Below, one piece after another: positions 51,981 to 62,193 of a stretch of DNA of 64,000 bases. The notes beneath the pieces were generated by a model that searched no databases, was not told the origin of the DNA, and was given only the letters and a program-made list of their open reading frames with translations. Location of the stretch: assembly GCA_041694155.1 (NCBI GenBank), contig JASMTS010000011.1, forward strand, positions 1-64,000. Reading direction: 5' to 3'. The stretch comes from JAAZVM01 sp041694155. GTDB taxonomy: Bacteria; Patescibacteriota; Gracilibacteria; BD1-5; UBA6164. A program made the translations under genes and the position numbers. Position 1 is the first letter of the stretch. Each line of letters starts with the position of its first letter.

Positions 51981-52568
51981 TTAGTAAAGGTTTGCATCAG
52001 TACCAGTTATTGTAGCACCATCAGTTAATGGAGTAGCAGTATCATCACCTGAAGCAGCAGTAAATAAACCAGCATCATCTCAAGCTGAAGTATTAACAGG
52101 GTAATAGTTACCTAGTATTCTAGCAGATTTAGTACCTTCAACAACTAATTGACCAGCTACTTGGTATCCACCAAAACCATTAACAGCTACAGCTGACATT
52201 AAGTAATCAGCATCATTACTATTTGGATCTTTGAAGTCTTCACTACCTTGACCAATAGCAGCTAAATTTACATTACCAACTAAATAAGAAGAACCAGTTG
52301 CAGTTTGACCTGAACCAACAGTAGCACCTCCAGTAATTTCATTATCAGGAGCTGAACCAGTAACCATATCTAAAAGGTTAGTACCATTTCTAGCAGCATC
52401 AGTTTCTATAGCAGTTACTAAGTTTCTTAAATCAGAAGTAACTTTTGAGTTTCTAGCTTCTTGACTATAACCTTGTAAAGAGATAAAAGCAATAGTACCA
52501 AGTATAGCTAATATAGTAATAACTACTATTAACTCAACCAATGTAAAGGCTCTTTTTGTATTTCTCAT
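51981..52568 (-). CDS. Type IV major pilin-like protein
   Basis: 195 residues. The prepilin signature is textbook: KRAFTLVELIVVITILAILG with Phe and Glu-5 of the mature chain, then a Gly/Ala/Asn-rich globular domain (TGGATVGSGQTATGSSYL; NGFGGYQVAGQLVVEG) and a flexible tail. It needs a prepilin peptidase not found in this window. About twenty glycines use GGN and only one uses UGA, consistent with strong expression. It is last in the pilB - phosphatase - pilC operon, 196 nt after pilC. Confidence 0.93.
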
Positions 52569-52710
52569 TTTATATATAATTAAGAAATAAAATACAAAAA
52601 TAAATTTTTAAGTTTATTGTCTCTTCTAAATAAGACACAGTTAGTTTACACTTTTATCGATATTAAATCAAGTATTTTTTTATATTTTACTAGACTAAAT
52701 AATATATATT

Positions 52711-52744
52711 ATTCTAATAATATTTTATAAAATATTATTAGAAT
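52711..52744 (-). repeat. 34-nt perfect palindrome between pilC and the pilin
   Basis: ATTCTAATAATATTTTA followed at once by its exact reverse complement, with no loop bases. It lies 21 nt after the pilC stop. No T-run follows, so RNA processing or differential stability of pilin mRNA is a better guess than termination. Confidence 0.6.
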
Positions 52745-52764
52745 AAATCCAGTCCATTTATTTG

Positions 52765-53988
52765 TTATATTCATTGAGCAATTTTTCACATTTCAAAGAA
52801 AGGTAGCATTATTGCTATAACTATAGTACCAACTAGGGCTCAAACTATTACTATAATAATTGGTTCCATCATACTTGAAAGGTTTCATATAAATCTTTTT
52901 AGTTCTCACTTATAATTATTTCATATCTTTTTTAGAGAGTTAGATATACTTCATGTTTCTTCTCAAGTATTTACAACATATGCAAACTCTTCTGGAAAAA
53001 GCTTATTAAGATAAACTGATTCTTCATAGTCTAGATTCAAACCTAATGATTTTGATATTGTTAATCATACTTCTACTTCATTTTTTACTCTTATTAATTC
53101 TTTTTTGTAAGCAAGGTTTGGAACAACATTACTTGATGTTTTAAGTGATTCTAATAGTAAGACTCAAGAATCAAGTAGTAGAGTAAATGATTTGATAAAA
53201 TATATTATATTAGACTTTTGTACTATATAACCAAATATAGGTAATTTTATCATTAATATTGCCATTGCATTTTTACCAAAATATGTTGAATTAAATATCT
53301 TCATAAATATAGCAAATCAAATAATTCATCATATTATCATAATCCGATCATTTATCAAAAAGTTTGATATGTTTACCACAAATTGAGTTAATGCAGGTAA
53401 TTCAGCTCAGGCTTTACCAAATGATTCTGTAATTCTTGGTACGATAAATAACATCATAAATGTCACCATTGATATAGTTAATATTATCAATATTAATGGA
53501 TATATCATTGCTCATTTTACTTTTCATTTTAGTTCTATATTTTCTAATAGGTTTTCATCTAATTCATCTAATATTTTTCATAATTGTCATGTTTTTTCTC
53601 AAACATTTATCAATGCTACAGTCAAAGGATCAAATACTTTAGGGTATTGTATCATTGTTTCATATATTGTTATACCATGATCAATGTTTTCCCTTATTTC
53701 AATTGTGATTTTTTTAAGATATGGATTTTTTATTTGTTTTACAAGTATTCATAATGCTCATTTTATATCAATTCATGAATTCAATAAAATAGAAAATTTG
53801 TTTATAAAGCGCCATACCTCAACTTTTTTTACACTATTAAATAGGTTGATTTCTATATTTTTTCAACCTAGTTTTGACAGATTATTTCATTTATATTTTG
53901 CTCTTTTAGCATCTTCTAATAGCTTTAAAAATTTTCTATTATCAAAATTTCAATAGCTATCGTAGAATTTTTGTCAAAATCCAAACAT
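52765..53988 (-). CDS. pilC: Type IV pilus inner-membrane platform protein PilC
   Basis: 407 residues with the two T2SSF repeats: FINKFSILLNSGIDIKGALG (about 70) and FTLLLDSGVLLLESLKTSSN (about 280), and three membrane segments. The C-terminus MMEPIIIVIVGALVGTIVIA is diagnostic. PilC forms the membrane base that the PilB and PilT motors act on. It lies between a phosphatase gene (17 nt upstream) and the pilin gene downstream. Confidence 0.95.
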
Positions 53989-54005
53989 TTTTATTATTTA
54001 TTTAA

Positions 54006-55901
54006 TTATATATTTCAATCTTTTGAAATTACGTTTTCTACTTCTCTTATCACAGTTGAATAATCTCATTTTTTATACAAATTTAACAAAACATTATATT
54101 TTGTTTCCATTTTTTTGTTTTTTTGCTTTATTGAATATTTTTTTTCATTTTCAATTGCTTTTTTTAGATAAAAGTTGATTTTTTTATGTATATATCATTC
54201 TTTTATATATCTTATACATTCTTGTTTTAGTTTTAATGTTTCTCAAGTATAGTATAAGCTTTCTAAATTTTTTATTATTCTTTTTAATTCTTTTTTTCTT
54301 TTTATATCTTCTATTTCTTTTTTTATTTGATTTTTAGTTTTTCATTTTATTTGTTTTATTTCTTCTCTTGCCAATCATTCTTTTTTTCATATTTCGTATA
54401 CTTCATCTTTGTTTATATTGTCTTTTAAGAAATCTCTTTTTAAAACTACTATTGTAACATCATCAATAAAATTTGTTCATCATGTGAATAATTTTAAATC
54501 ATTCATTAAGTATTCATATACTTTTTTTGTACTTCATTCATTTTCAGAAACTAATCAAAAATTTTCCATCAATTTTTCAATTCAATATTTTTTTCAATCA
54601 ATATTTTTAGTTTCTATTATTCAGTCACTATATCATAATAAAATATCTCAATCATCCATTTCTATATCTTTGATTTTGATTTCATTTTCATTTTTGATAA
54701 TTCTTATACCTGCTGCTAATCATCAAGTTATAAGTTTTTCAACTTTATTTGTCTTTCTTCTATAAATCAAAAGAGGTTCGTGTCACATTCATACAAATGA
54801 TATATTTTTTGATTTTTTGTCTATTTCAAAAAATACTCATGTAATAAAGTTTCTTGATTGCAAGTCTTGTTTTAAACCATTATTTATATTAAAAATAGCT
54901 TTTTTTATATTTTCTTTTATGTTTTCTCTAAAAAGTTTACTAAGTAATGTTATTATAAATCAAGCCTTTATTCAGTGTCATGTTGCATCTCATATAAATA
55001 ATCTATATTTGTTTGTTATTTCTTCTATTCAAAAAGTATCACCAGATATTTTGTCTGCTCATAATATTTTTCAATACAAATCATATCATAATATATCTTT
55101 TCTTTTTATTTCTTTAGTTAATCAACTATGTATATTTTGTAACCTTTTTTCTAATACTTCGTTATTTACTTTATCACTTTCTTCTAATAGGATATTAACC
55201 TCATCCATTAACTTTTTTCTCTTTATTCATTCTTTTATTCTATAATAAAGTCATAGTTTTTTAAAAATAGATTTTTCATTTTTATTTTCCTTTTTTTCAT
55301 TATTTTTGTCAAAAATTTTTGATGTTTCTCAAATCAAACTCATCGCTTCATCTCTAGTTGTTCTTTTTATCTTTTCTTTTTCTAATTTTCTTTGTCTTTC
55401 AGATAAATATTTTATTTTTGCTTTTTTTGAATTATAAAACTTTATTACCTTTACATCATCTTTATTTTCTTCCAAAAATATTTGTAATAGTCTAGTAGCT
55501 TCTGTGTACTTTTTCTTTCAGATTAATTCATTAATTTTTGATTTTATTTTTTTGAATCTTACTTTAAGTCTATCTTTTCTTTGTTTTTCAATATATTCTT
55601 TTTCATATTTGTCTATTTTTTTTCTGAGATTGTTTATTATTTTTTCGTTTCTTTTGAATATATCTTTTGCTTTTTCTACTATTCTTGCATTTTTTTCTTT
55701 ATTTTTTTCATCTCAGTTTTCAAGTTTTTCTACTGTTTTGTATAATGATTTTTTTTCTTTAAAATATATTTCTTCTAATCAATTTCTTGCATTTTTCCAA
55801 TCAGAAATAGCGATATAGACATTTATTGCCTCTATCGCTGAATCAAACGCTTTGATTTTTTCTGTATCAATCTTTTTCTTTTTCTTTAGAAATTTGAACA
55901 T
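54006..55901 (-). CDS. Cytoplasmic SpoIIE-type PP2C phosphatase in the pilus operon
   Basis: 631 residues. The first 260 form a long Lys/Glu-rich helical region with tetratricopeptide-like spacing; a PP2C domain follows with YRLFIGDATGHGIKAGFIIT (about 320), SFVGMGHEPLLIYRR and GDILLGYSDGIIETK, and NFIDDVTIVVLKRD. A second helical tail of about 120 residues ends the protein. It is encoded 8 nt after pilB and 17 nt before pilC, an unusual insertion that suggests control of pilus assembly by protein dephosphorylation. Phosphatase fold is clear; substrate unknown. Confidence 0.88.
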
Positions 55902-55908
55902 ATTTTTT

Positions 55909-57132
55909 TTATATTAATTTAAATGCTTCTTCTATTGTTGTTTCTCATAGAATAGCTTTTATTAGTGCGTCTTGTACTATTGTAACCATTCCATTTTTTA
56001 CTGCTTCTTTTCTCATAACATTGGCACTTTCTTTTTCTAATATCATTGGTTCTAAGTAATCTCAAACTATCAATACTTCATGTATTCAAAGTCTTCATTT
56101 ATATCATGAATAATTACATTGTTCACATCATTCTCATTTATAAAAAACTGCTGAATCTAAATCTTCTTTTGTTAATATATCACTTAAGTTTTCATTTACT
56201 TTTTTCTTTTCATATTCATTTAATTTGTGTTCTTTTTTACAGTTTTTACATATTTTTTTTCATAGTCTTTGACTTATTACCATTTTCATGGCAGATGCTA
56301 ATAAGAATGGTTCTACACCCATATTTATCAATCTTTGTACAGTTCAAGTTGCTGAATTGGTATGTATTGTTGATAAAACCAAGTGACCTGTAAGAGCAGC
56401 TTCTACTGCTAATATAGCTGTTTCCTTGTCTCTTATTTCTCAGACCATTATAATATCTGGATCTTGTCTAACTAGTGATCTTAGTCATGTTGAAAACGAG
56501 TATCATATTTCGGGTTTAACTTGAGATTGATTTACAAATTCTATATCATATTCAATAGGATCTTCTAGAGTAGATATATTATATTCAAGTGGATTAAAGT
56601 TTTTTAATATACCAAACAATGTTGTAGATTTTCAAGAACCTGTAGGTCAAGCTACCAATATTATTCAATATTTACTTTTTAATGACTCTTTTACTTTTTC
56701 TAGATTTACATCAATAAGTCATAATGCTTCAATATTTGTTAAACTTTCATCTTGCTTTAGTATTCTCATTACTACCTTTTCTCAATAGTTTGTAGGTAGG
56801 GTAGAGAGTCTGATATCTATATTTTTATTTTCTTTTTCATATTGAAACACTATTTTTCAGTCTTGAGGTTTTTTATTTTCATCAATTTTTATTTTTGACA
56901 ATACTTTTAACCTTGTAACAATAGCTGAAGTATTTTCATTCGATATTTTGTCTTTAATAAAAAAACTACCATCAATACGATATCTAACTATTATAAAATC
57001 CTCATTAGGTTCTATATGTATATCCGATGCTCACATATCTATTGCATCATTAAAAATCCTATTTATATATGATACAATATCTCATAGATTTTCTTTTGTT
57101 TTTAACTCTTCTAAATTTTTTGTTAATCACAT
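55909..57132 (-). CDS. pilB: Type IV pilus assembly ATPase PilB (GspE family)
   Basis: 407 residues, shorter than many PilB because the N-terminal N1 domain is missing. Present are DIVSYINRIFNDAI, Walker A LVAGPTGSGKSTTLFGILK (about 160), NISTLEDPIEYDI, SLVRQDPDIIMVGEIRDKET (Walker B region), TGHLVLSTIHTNSAT and a zinc module with two CxxC pairs (KICKNC, CEQC). The motor drives pilus extension. Start ATG is followed directly by a UGA-coded glycine. It heads the operon phosphatase-pilC-pilin. Confidence 0.95.
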
Positions 57133-57232
57133 AATAATTTGTAACTAAATAATTTGATATTATATTAACATATTTTTTTCTAAAATTACTAAATTTTAGA
57201 TTGACTATTTGTAATTTTTTTTGATAGTTCAT

Positions 57233-57268
57233 AAAAAAAGATAAAACTATAAAAATAGTCTTATCTAA
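57233..57268 (-). terminator. Terminator containing the stop codon of the disordered membrane protein gene
   Basis: AAAGATAAAACTAT and ATAGTCTTATCT arms, with the TAG stop (57265-57267) in the stem and a T-run on the minus strand. Confidence 0.75.
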
Positions 57269-58020
57269 TTTATTTTGTTTAGTATTTTATCTTTTACCTT
57301 ATCTTCAATAATTTGTTTTATTTCTTCTTCTGTAAAATTATTTTCTTGTACTTGATTTTCTTCATTATTTGAAATACCTGTATCATCTGTAATTACTCAT
57401 GAATTTGAGTTATTTTTATTATCACCTTGTTTATTATTATCGTTATTTTGTTTGTTTTTATTAATAAATAATGAATCTGTAAAAGATTGAGTATCTATCT
57501 TAAATTTTTGAATGTCTGTTTTTATATTTATTACTACAATAGTTGTTATTAAAAAAATTCATAATATACTATAAAAGTATCTTGCTATTTTTTTTGTTTT
57601 TTTATCTAGTTTTATTACATCTTTTTTTTCAGATTTATTTATTTCTTCTTCAAGTCATGATATATAGTTTTCAAATAAATCTTTTTTTTCTTCTTTTTTA
57701 TTTTCCCCATTAATATTTTCTTTTGTTTGATATTTTTGATTATTGTCTATATTTTTTGTGTTTTCTTGTTTACTTTGTGTATTGTTTTCATTTTGATTTA
57801 TTTGCTTTTTATTTTCACTATTTTCATTGCTTTCATTATTTGCAGGTTTTTTCATACTACTCAAATCTAGCTTTATTTTTGGTCTTTGCTCTGTATCGCT
57901 AGAATTATTTTCGCTTGTATTGCTATTTTGGCTATTTTTTTGTTGAGAAGATTGCTTGTCACTGTTTTTTTCTAAGTCAGTATCTTTTTCATCAAGCATG
58001 TTTTTTATATTTATCTTCAT
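57265..58020 (-). CDS. Low-complexity protein with one transmembrane segment
   Basis: 251 residues. The first 130 are disordered, rich in Asn, Ser, Gln, Lys and Glu, with a basic motif PKIKLDLSSMKKPAN near 52. A single hydrophobic segment follows (IARYFYSILGIFLITTIVVI, about 160) and the outer part is again Asn/Asp-rich. It ends in TAG. This is probably a bitopic membrane protein of pilus or envelope type, but I recognise no family. It lies just upstream of the pilus operon in the same direction, with a terminator between. Confidence 0.7.
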
Positions 58021-58167
58021 TTTGTTTTTATTAATATTTAATAAATTACTATTTATATAATAATAATATATTTTAAAAACAAAATCAAATATATAGAAAA
58101 AGAGTTTATTTTTTATAAATTTTAGTTATTATAATTAAAATAATTATTATATTAAATAAATAAAAAA

Positions 58168-59484
58168 ATGATAAAAGTTCAACCTATTTCTTGATTTCAA
58201 GACAATTTACCAGAATACCAATTAATAGAAGAAAAATACAAAGATATTATCAAAAAAAATTATAGTTTATCTTGATTTACTCCAATTGATACTCCTGTTT
58301 TAGAAAGATTGGATGTATTATTATCTAAATGAGCAGATGATAATGAAATTTATGCTATTCATAGGGTAAATTGAGAAGAATGAGATGACAAATGATTGGG
58401 ACTTAGGTTTGATCTCACAGTTCCTTTAGCTCGTTATGTAGCTATGTATGAGTGAGAATTGACTTTTCCTTTCAAAAGACAGCATATTTCTAGGGTTTAT
58501 AGGGGAGAGAGACCTCAAAAGTGAAGGTATAGAGAATTTTATCAAGCTGATATAGATATTATATGAAATGGTAAATTATCACTTTTTGCTGATGTTGAAA
58601 TATTAACAACTATATATAATTCATTGAAAGAATTAGATTTTTGAGAATTTGTTATAAATATCAATAATAAAAAATTTTTGGAATGATTTCTAGAAACTTT
58701 GGAAATATCAGATATTGTTTGAACAATATCAATAATTGATAAAAAAGATAAATTAAGAAAAGATAAATTACAAGAACTATTTATTTGAATATGATTAAAT
58801 GATTCACAAATATCATCAATTTTTGAATTTATTTCTAATTGAGAGGAAAAAAATAGTGAAGATTTATTAAAAATTTATTCACAATTTTCTAACGAATTGT
58901 TAAAAACATGATTAAAAGAATTAGAATTTGTATATAATAGTTTATTGGATTTATGAATTGATACAAAATATATTAAAATAAATCCTTCTATATCTAGATG
59001 ACTTAACTATTATACAGGAACAGTTTTTGAAACATTTATTACATGAGAAGAAAAACTTTGAAGTATTAGTTCTTGAGGTAGATATGAAAACCTAGCAAGT
59101 AATTTTACAAAAAATAAATATCCGGGAGTTGGAGGTAGTATATGACTAACTAGGTTATTATCTGTGCTTAATAATTTGTCAAAAATACAAGCTTATACTA
59201 AAACAACTTCCAAAGTCATGATAGTTAATATGTGAGAACAAAATCTATCTAATAATTTGAATATATTAAAAACTCTTAGAACTAATAATATTAATAGTGA
59301 AATTTATTTGGACTCAAATACTAAAATTCAAAAACAATTAAAATATGCAAACAACAAAAATATAAAATATGTTCTTATTTGTTGAGAAGAAGAATATAGT
59401 AACTGAATAGCTCAGTTAAAAAACTTACAAGTTGGTGAGCAAAAAGAAATAAAAATACAAGATTTGATAAATTATATTGATTAG
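58168..59484 (+). CDS. hisS: Histidyl-tRNA synthetase
   Basis: 438 residues. Class II motifs: motif 1 region FTPIDTPVLERLDVLLSKGA, motif 2 RVYRGERPQKGRYREFYQAD, the histidine-A loop LNYYTGTVFETFI and motif 3 GVGGSIGLTRLLSVL. The C-terminal anticodon-binding domain follows. The enzyme charges tRNA-His. A few family segments diverge, but all key residues for histidine and ATP binding appear present. UGA-coded glycines occur throughout. Confidence 0.96.
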
Positions 59485-59582
59485 TTTAGTAATATTATTT
59501 ACTATTTTTATTTACTTTACAAAAGCCAAAATATAAATAAAATGCCAACACATATATTAATTAACAATAATAATTTTTTAAA

Positions 59583-60911
59583 ATGGACCCCCTACTCATA
59601 TTGCTATTTATAGTACTTTTTATGTTTTCAGCTTTTTTTTCTTGAACAGAGCTGGCTTTGATGAGCTTGGCTGAGCATAAAATAGATAGTTTAGTAAAAC
59701 ACAAAAAATATTGATCAAAATCATTAAGAAAGATAAAAGAAAATAATGATAGATTACTTATAACTATTTTGATTTGAAACAATTTAGTTAATACTTTTAC
59801 AGCATCATTAGCTACTTCTATTGCTATATGAATAGCAAAAAATTCATGATTTGGTATAGCTGAAGCTACTGCAATATGAATATCAACTTGAGTTATAACA
59901 TTTTTATTATTGCTTTTTTGAGAGATTATACCAAAAAGTATAGCAACTAAAAATGCTGCTAGTATATCTTTGTTAGTTGCTCCTATATATAAAGTATTGA
60001 TGTTCTTGCTTTTTCCAGTTATTGTTTTTATGGAACTATTAATAAAAGTTTTTTCATGAACTCAAAAAGTTCAAATGATAACTGATGAAGAAATAGAATC
60101 ATTTATAGATATGTGAAAGCAATCTGGTTGACTAGATGATAATGAACATACAAAAATAAAATCTATATTACAATTTGATGAAACAACTGTAGAAGAAATA
60201 ATGACTCCTAGAGTAAAGATAGATGCTATAAGTGACGATTCTACTGTAGAAGAAGCTATATTATACTATTTAGATCATACTCATACTAGGTTACCTGTTT
60301 ATACAGAAACAATTGATAAAATAGATTATTTTGTTACTGGTAAAGATTTGATTAGAGAATATAAAAGTGGTAATACTCAAAGACTGATAAAAGACTTAAA
60401 ACTTAGAAAAGTTTTAAAGGTTCCATCAAATCAATCTATTTCTAGACTGTTTGATACATTTCAAAGTTCATACAAAGTTATAGCTATACTTATAGATGAG
60501 TATGGTTGAGTTTCATGACTTGTTACTATAGAAGATATAATAGAACAAGTATTTTGAGAAATAAGAGATGAAACTGATAGAAAAAGTGAAGAATTTGTAG
60601 AAGTATGAAATGAAGAATACAGAGTAGAAAGTGATGTTTTGATAGAAGATATATTAGAAAAATATGACTTATTATTAGAAGATATAGGTCTTGATTCTAA
60701 AGAATATGACTGAGAAACTTTAAGTTATGTAATAACTCATGTATTGGATGGTTTTCCTTCTAGTTGACAAAAAGTTAGATTTGATATAGTAAAAGAATAC
60801 GATGATCAAGAAGATTACAAGAGAGAAATAATATTCAAGGTTAATGACATAGATAATGCAAAAATATGAAAAGTAGATGTAAAACTTATAAAAAAAGAAC
60901 TAAATGATTAA
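59583..60911 (+). CDS. CorC/CNNM (hemolysin-type) membrane protein
   Basis: 442 residues. The N-terminal DUF21/CNNM domain has MFSAFFSGTELALMSLAEHK and four membrane segments; two CBS domains follow (TVEEIMTPRVKIDAISDDST and KVIAILIDEYGGVSGLVTIE) and a CorC_HlyC domain ends the protein. These proteins transport or sense magnesium and other divalent ions. The last residues KKELND are encoded by the left arm of a palindromic terminator. Confidence 0.92.
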
Positions 60912-60928
60912 TCATTTAGTTCTTTTTT
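60891..60928. terminator. Perfect palindromic bidirectional terminator coding the ends of two convergent genes
   Basis: Two 19-nt arms are exact reverse complements with no loop, flanked by T and A runs. Each arm, read in its own direction, encodes KKELND and a stop: TAA at 60909-60911 on plus and TAA at 60908-60910 on minus overlap by two bases. Confidence 0.95.
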
Positions 60929-61624
60929 TATTTTTTTTCTAATATCGTTATTATGAAATTTTAATATATTATCATTTATTATAATTCAATATGGCTTTCA
61001 TATTTTATTATATGTATTGTGTGTTTTTTTTATAAATATTTTTTTAGTAATATTATCTAAAAATTTGATTGTATTATTTGTTTCTTTTTTTTCTCAATAG
61101 TATTTTATATGTTTTTTGTTATTTAATATATCATTTTTGTGTTTTCAAAAATCTGCCCATGATTTATTACTATTTATAAAGTTATCATATGTTTTGTTGT
61201 TATCCAGTATAGGCTTCATTGTCAAAATCCAATAATACAAATATATATCATTATCTATTTTCCAGTTACCAAAATCTAGTCATGACTCACTAACAAAAAA
61301 ACTAAGACAAAATTTTCAAGCATGTTTGTTTTTTGTTTTTCTGACTCATAATATAGCAAAAATACTTGTTATTATTATTCTATTTAACCACATAGTGTTA
61401 TCTTTTGTAACTATAAATAAATCTATATCACTAGAATTTTTTGCATTATTCATCGCTATACTATTTCATACTCATATCATAAGTAATCATGGAATCCATT
61501 TTATATATTTTGTATATTTATATGTTTTATTTATAAGTTTTTTTTCTATCTTTCATTGATAGTTTTTGGCTCACAAAAATTTTTTTAATTTTTCTAGTTC
61601 ATTATTATCAAAAAATTGTTTCAT
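60908..61624 (-). CDS. Nucleotidyltransferase (Pol beta-like) domain protein
   Basis: 238 residues. LMIGVGNSIAMNNAKNSSDI followed by DLFIVT (about 48-73) is the GSx-type plus DxD catalytic motif of the Pol beta-like nucleotidyltransferase superfamily, with a third acidic residue possibly in LDFG (about 110). The rest is helical and Lys-rich. Members transfer nucleotides to proteins, antibiotics or RNA; MNT-type toxin-antitoxin antidotes also carry this motif. No HEPN partner lies next to it. Target unknown. Confidence 0.8.
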
Positions 61625-61687
61625 TATTTGTATATTATTATTATACTAACTAATAAATAATAACTTTTTAATATAAAAAGCAAGAAA

Positions 61688-62134
61688 ATGAAGTATTTAT
61701 GTGTAGAATGTAATTATATATATGATGAATCACTTTGAGATCCATCAGAGTGAATAGAGTCATGAACAAAAATAGAAGATTTTATAAAATGTCCTGTATG
61801 TGATGAGTATGACAGTTTTCATCATATAAATGAAGAAGTAATCTATATAGATGATAATACATTTGATAGGATTGAGTTAGAACATGATATACAAGTTAAT
61901 AATGATAATTATTCAGTAGAAGTTACTATATGAAATAACCAGCATCCAATGACTAGTGATCATAGAATTACTTGGGTTTGATTATATGATGAATATTCTG
62001 ATATAGTAGATGAGAAGTTTTTGTGAGTTGATGACGATAGTGTAGTAGTTTTTGATAATTATGATTTGGATCAATTTGAAGTTAGAGTTAAATGTAGTCA
62101 GCATAAATTATTTGCAAAAAAGTTTAATATTTAA
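61688..62134 (+). CDS. Rubredoxin-superoxide reductase fusion (desulfoferrodoxin-like)
   Basis: 148 residues. Residues 1-44 are a rubredoxin domain, with CVEC at 5-8 and CPVC at 35-38. The C-terminal domain has the superoxide reductase ligands: a likely His66, HPM at 86-88, DHRITW at 91-96 and CSQH at 136-139, giving the Fe(His)4Cys centre. The protein would reduce superoxide to peroxide with electrons from its own rubredoxin, without making oxygen. It is somewhat diverged (CSQHKLF for the usual CNxHGLW). It is a plausible oxidative defence enzyme of an anaerobic or microaerophilic cell. Confidence 0.85.
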
Positions 62135-62193
62135 TATTTGATTTTTAAGTTTATTTATAGTAAAATTAGATATATTAAAACTAGTAAAAAAAT

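Noticed and set aside
60908..61624. Toxin-antitoxin (MNT/HEPN) pair
   Set aside because: No HEPN-like gene is adjacent; the neighbours are a CNNM protein and a superoxide reductase.
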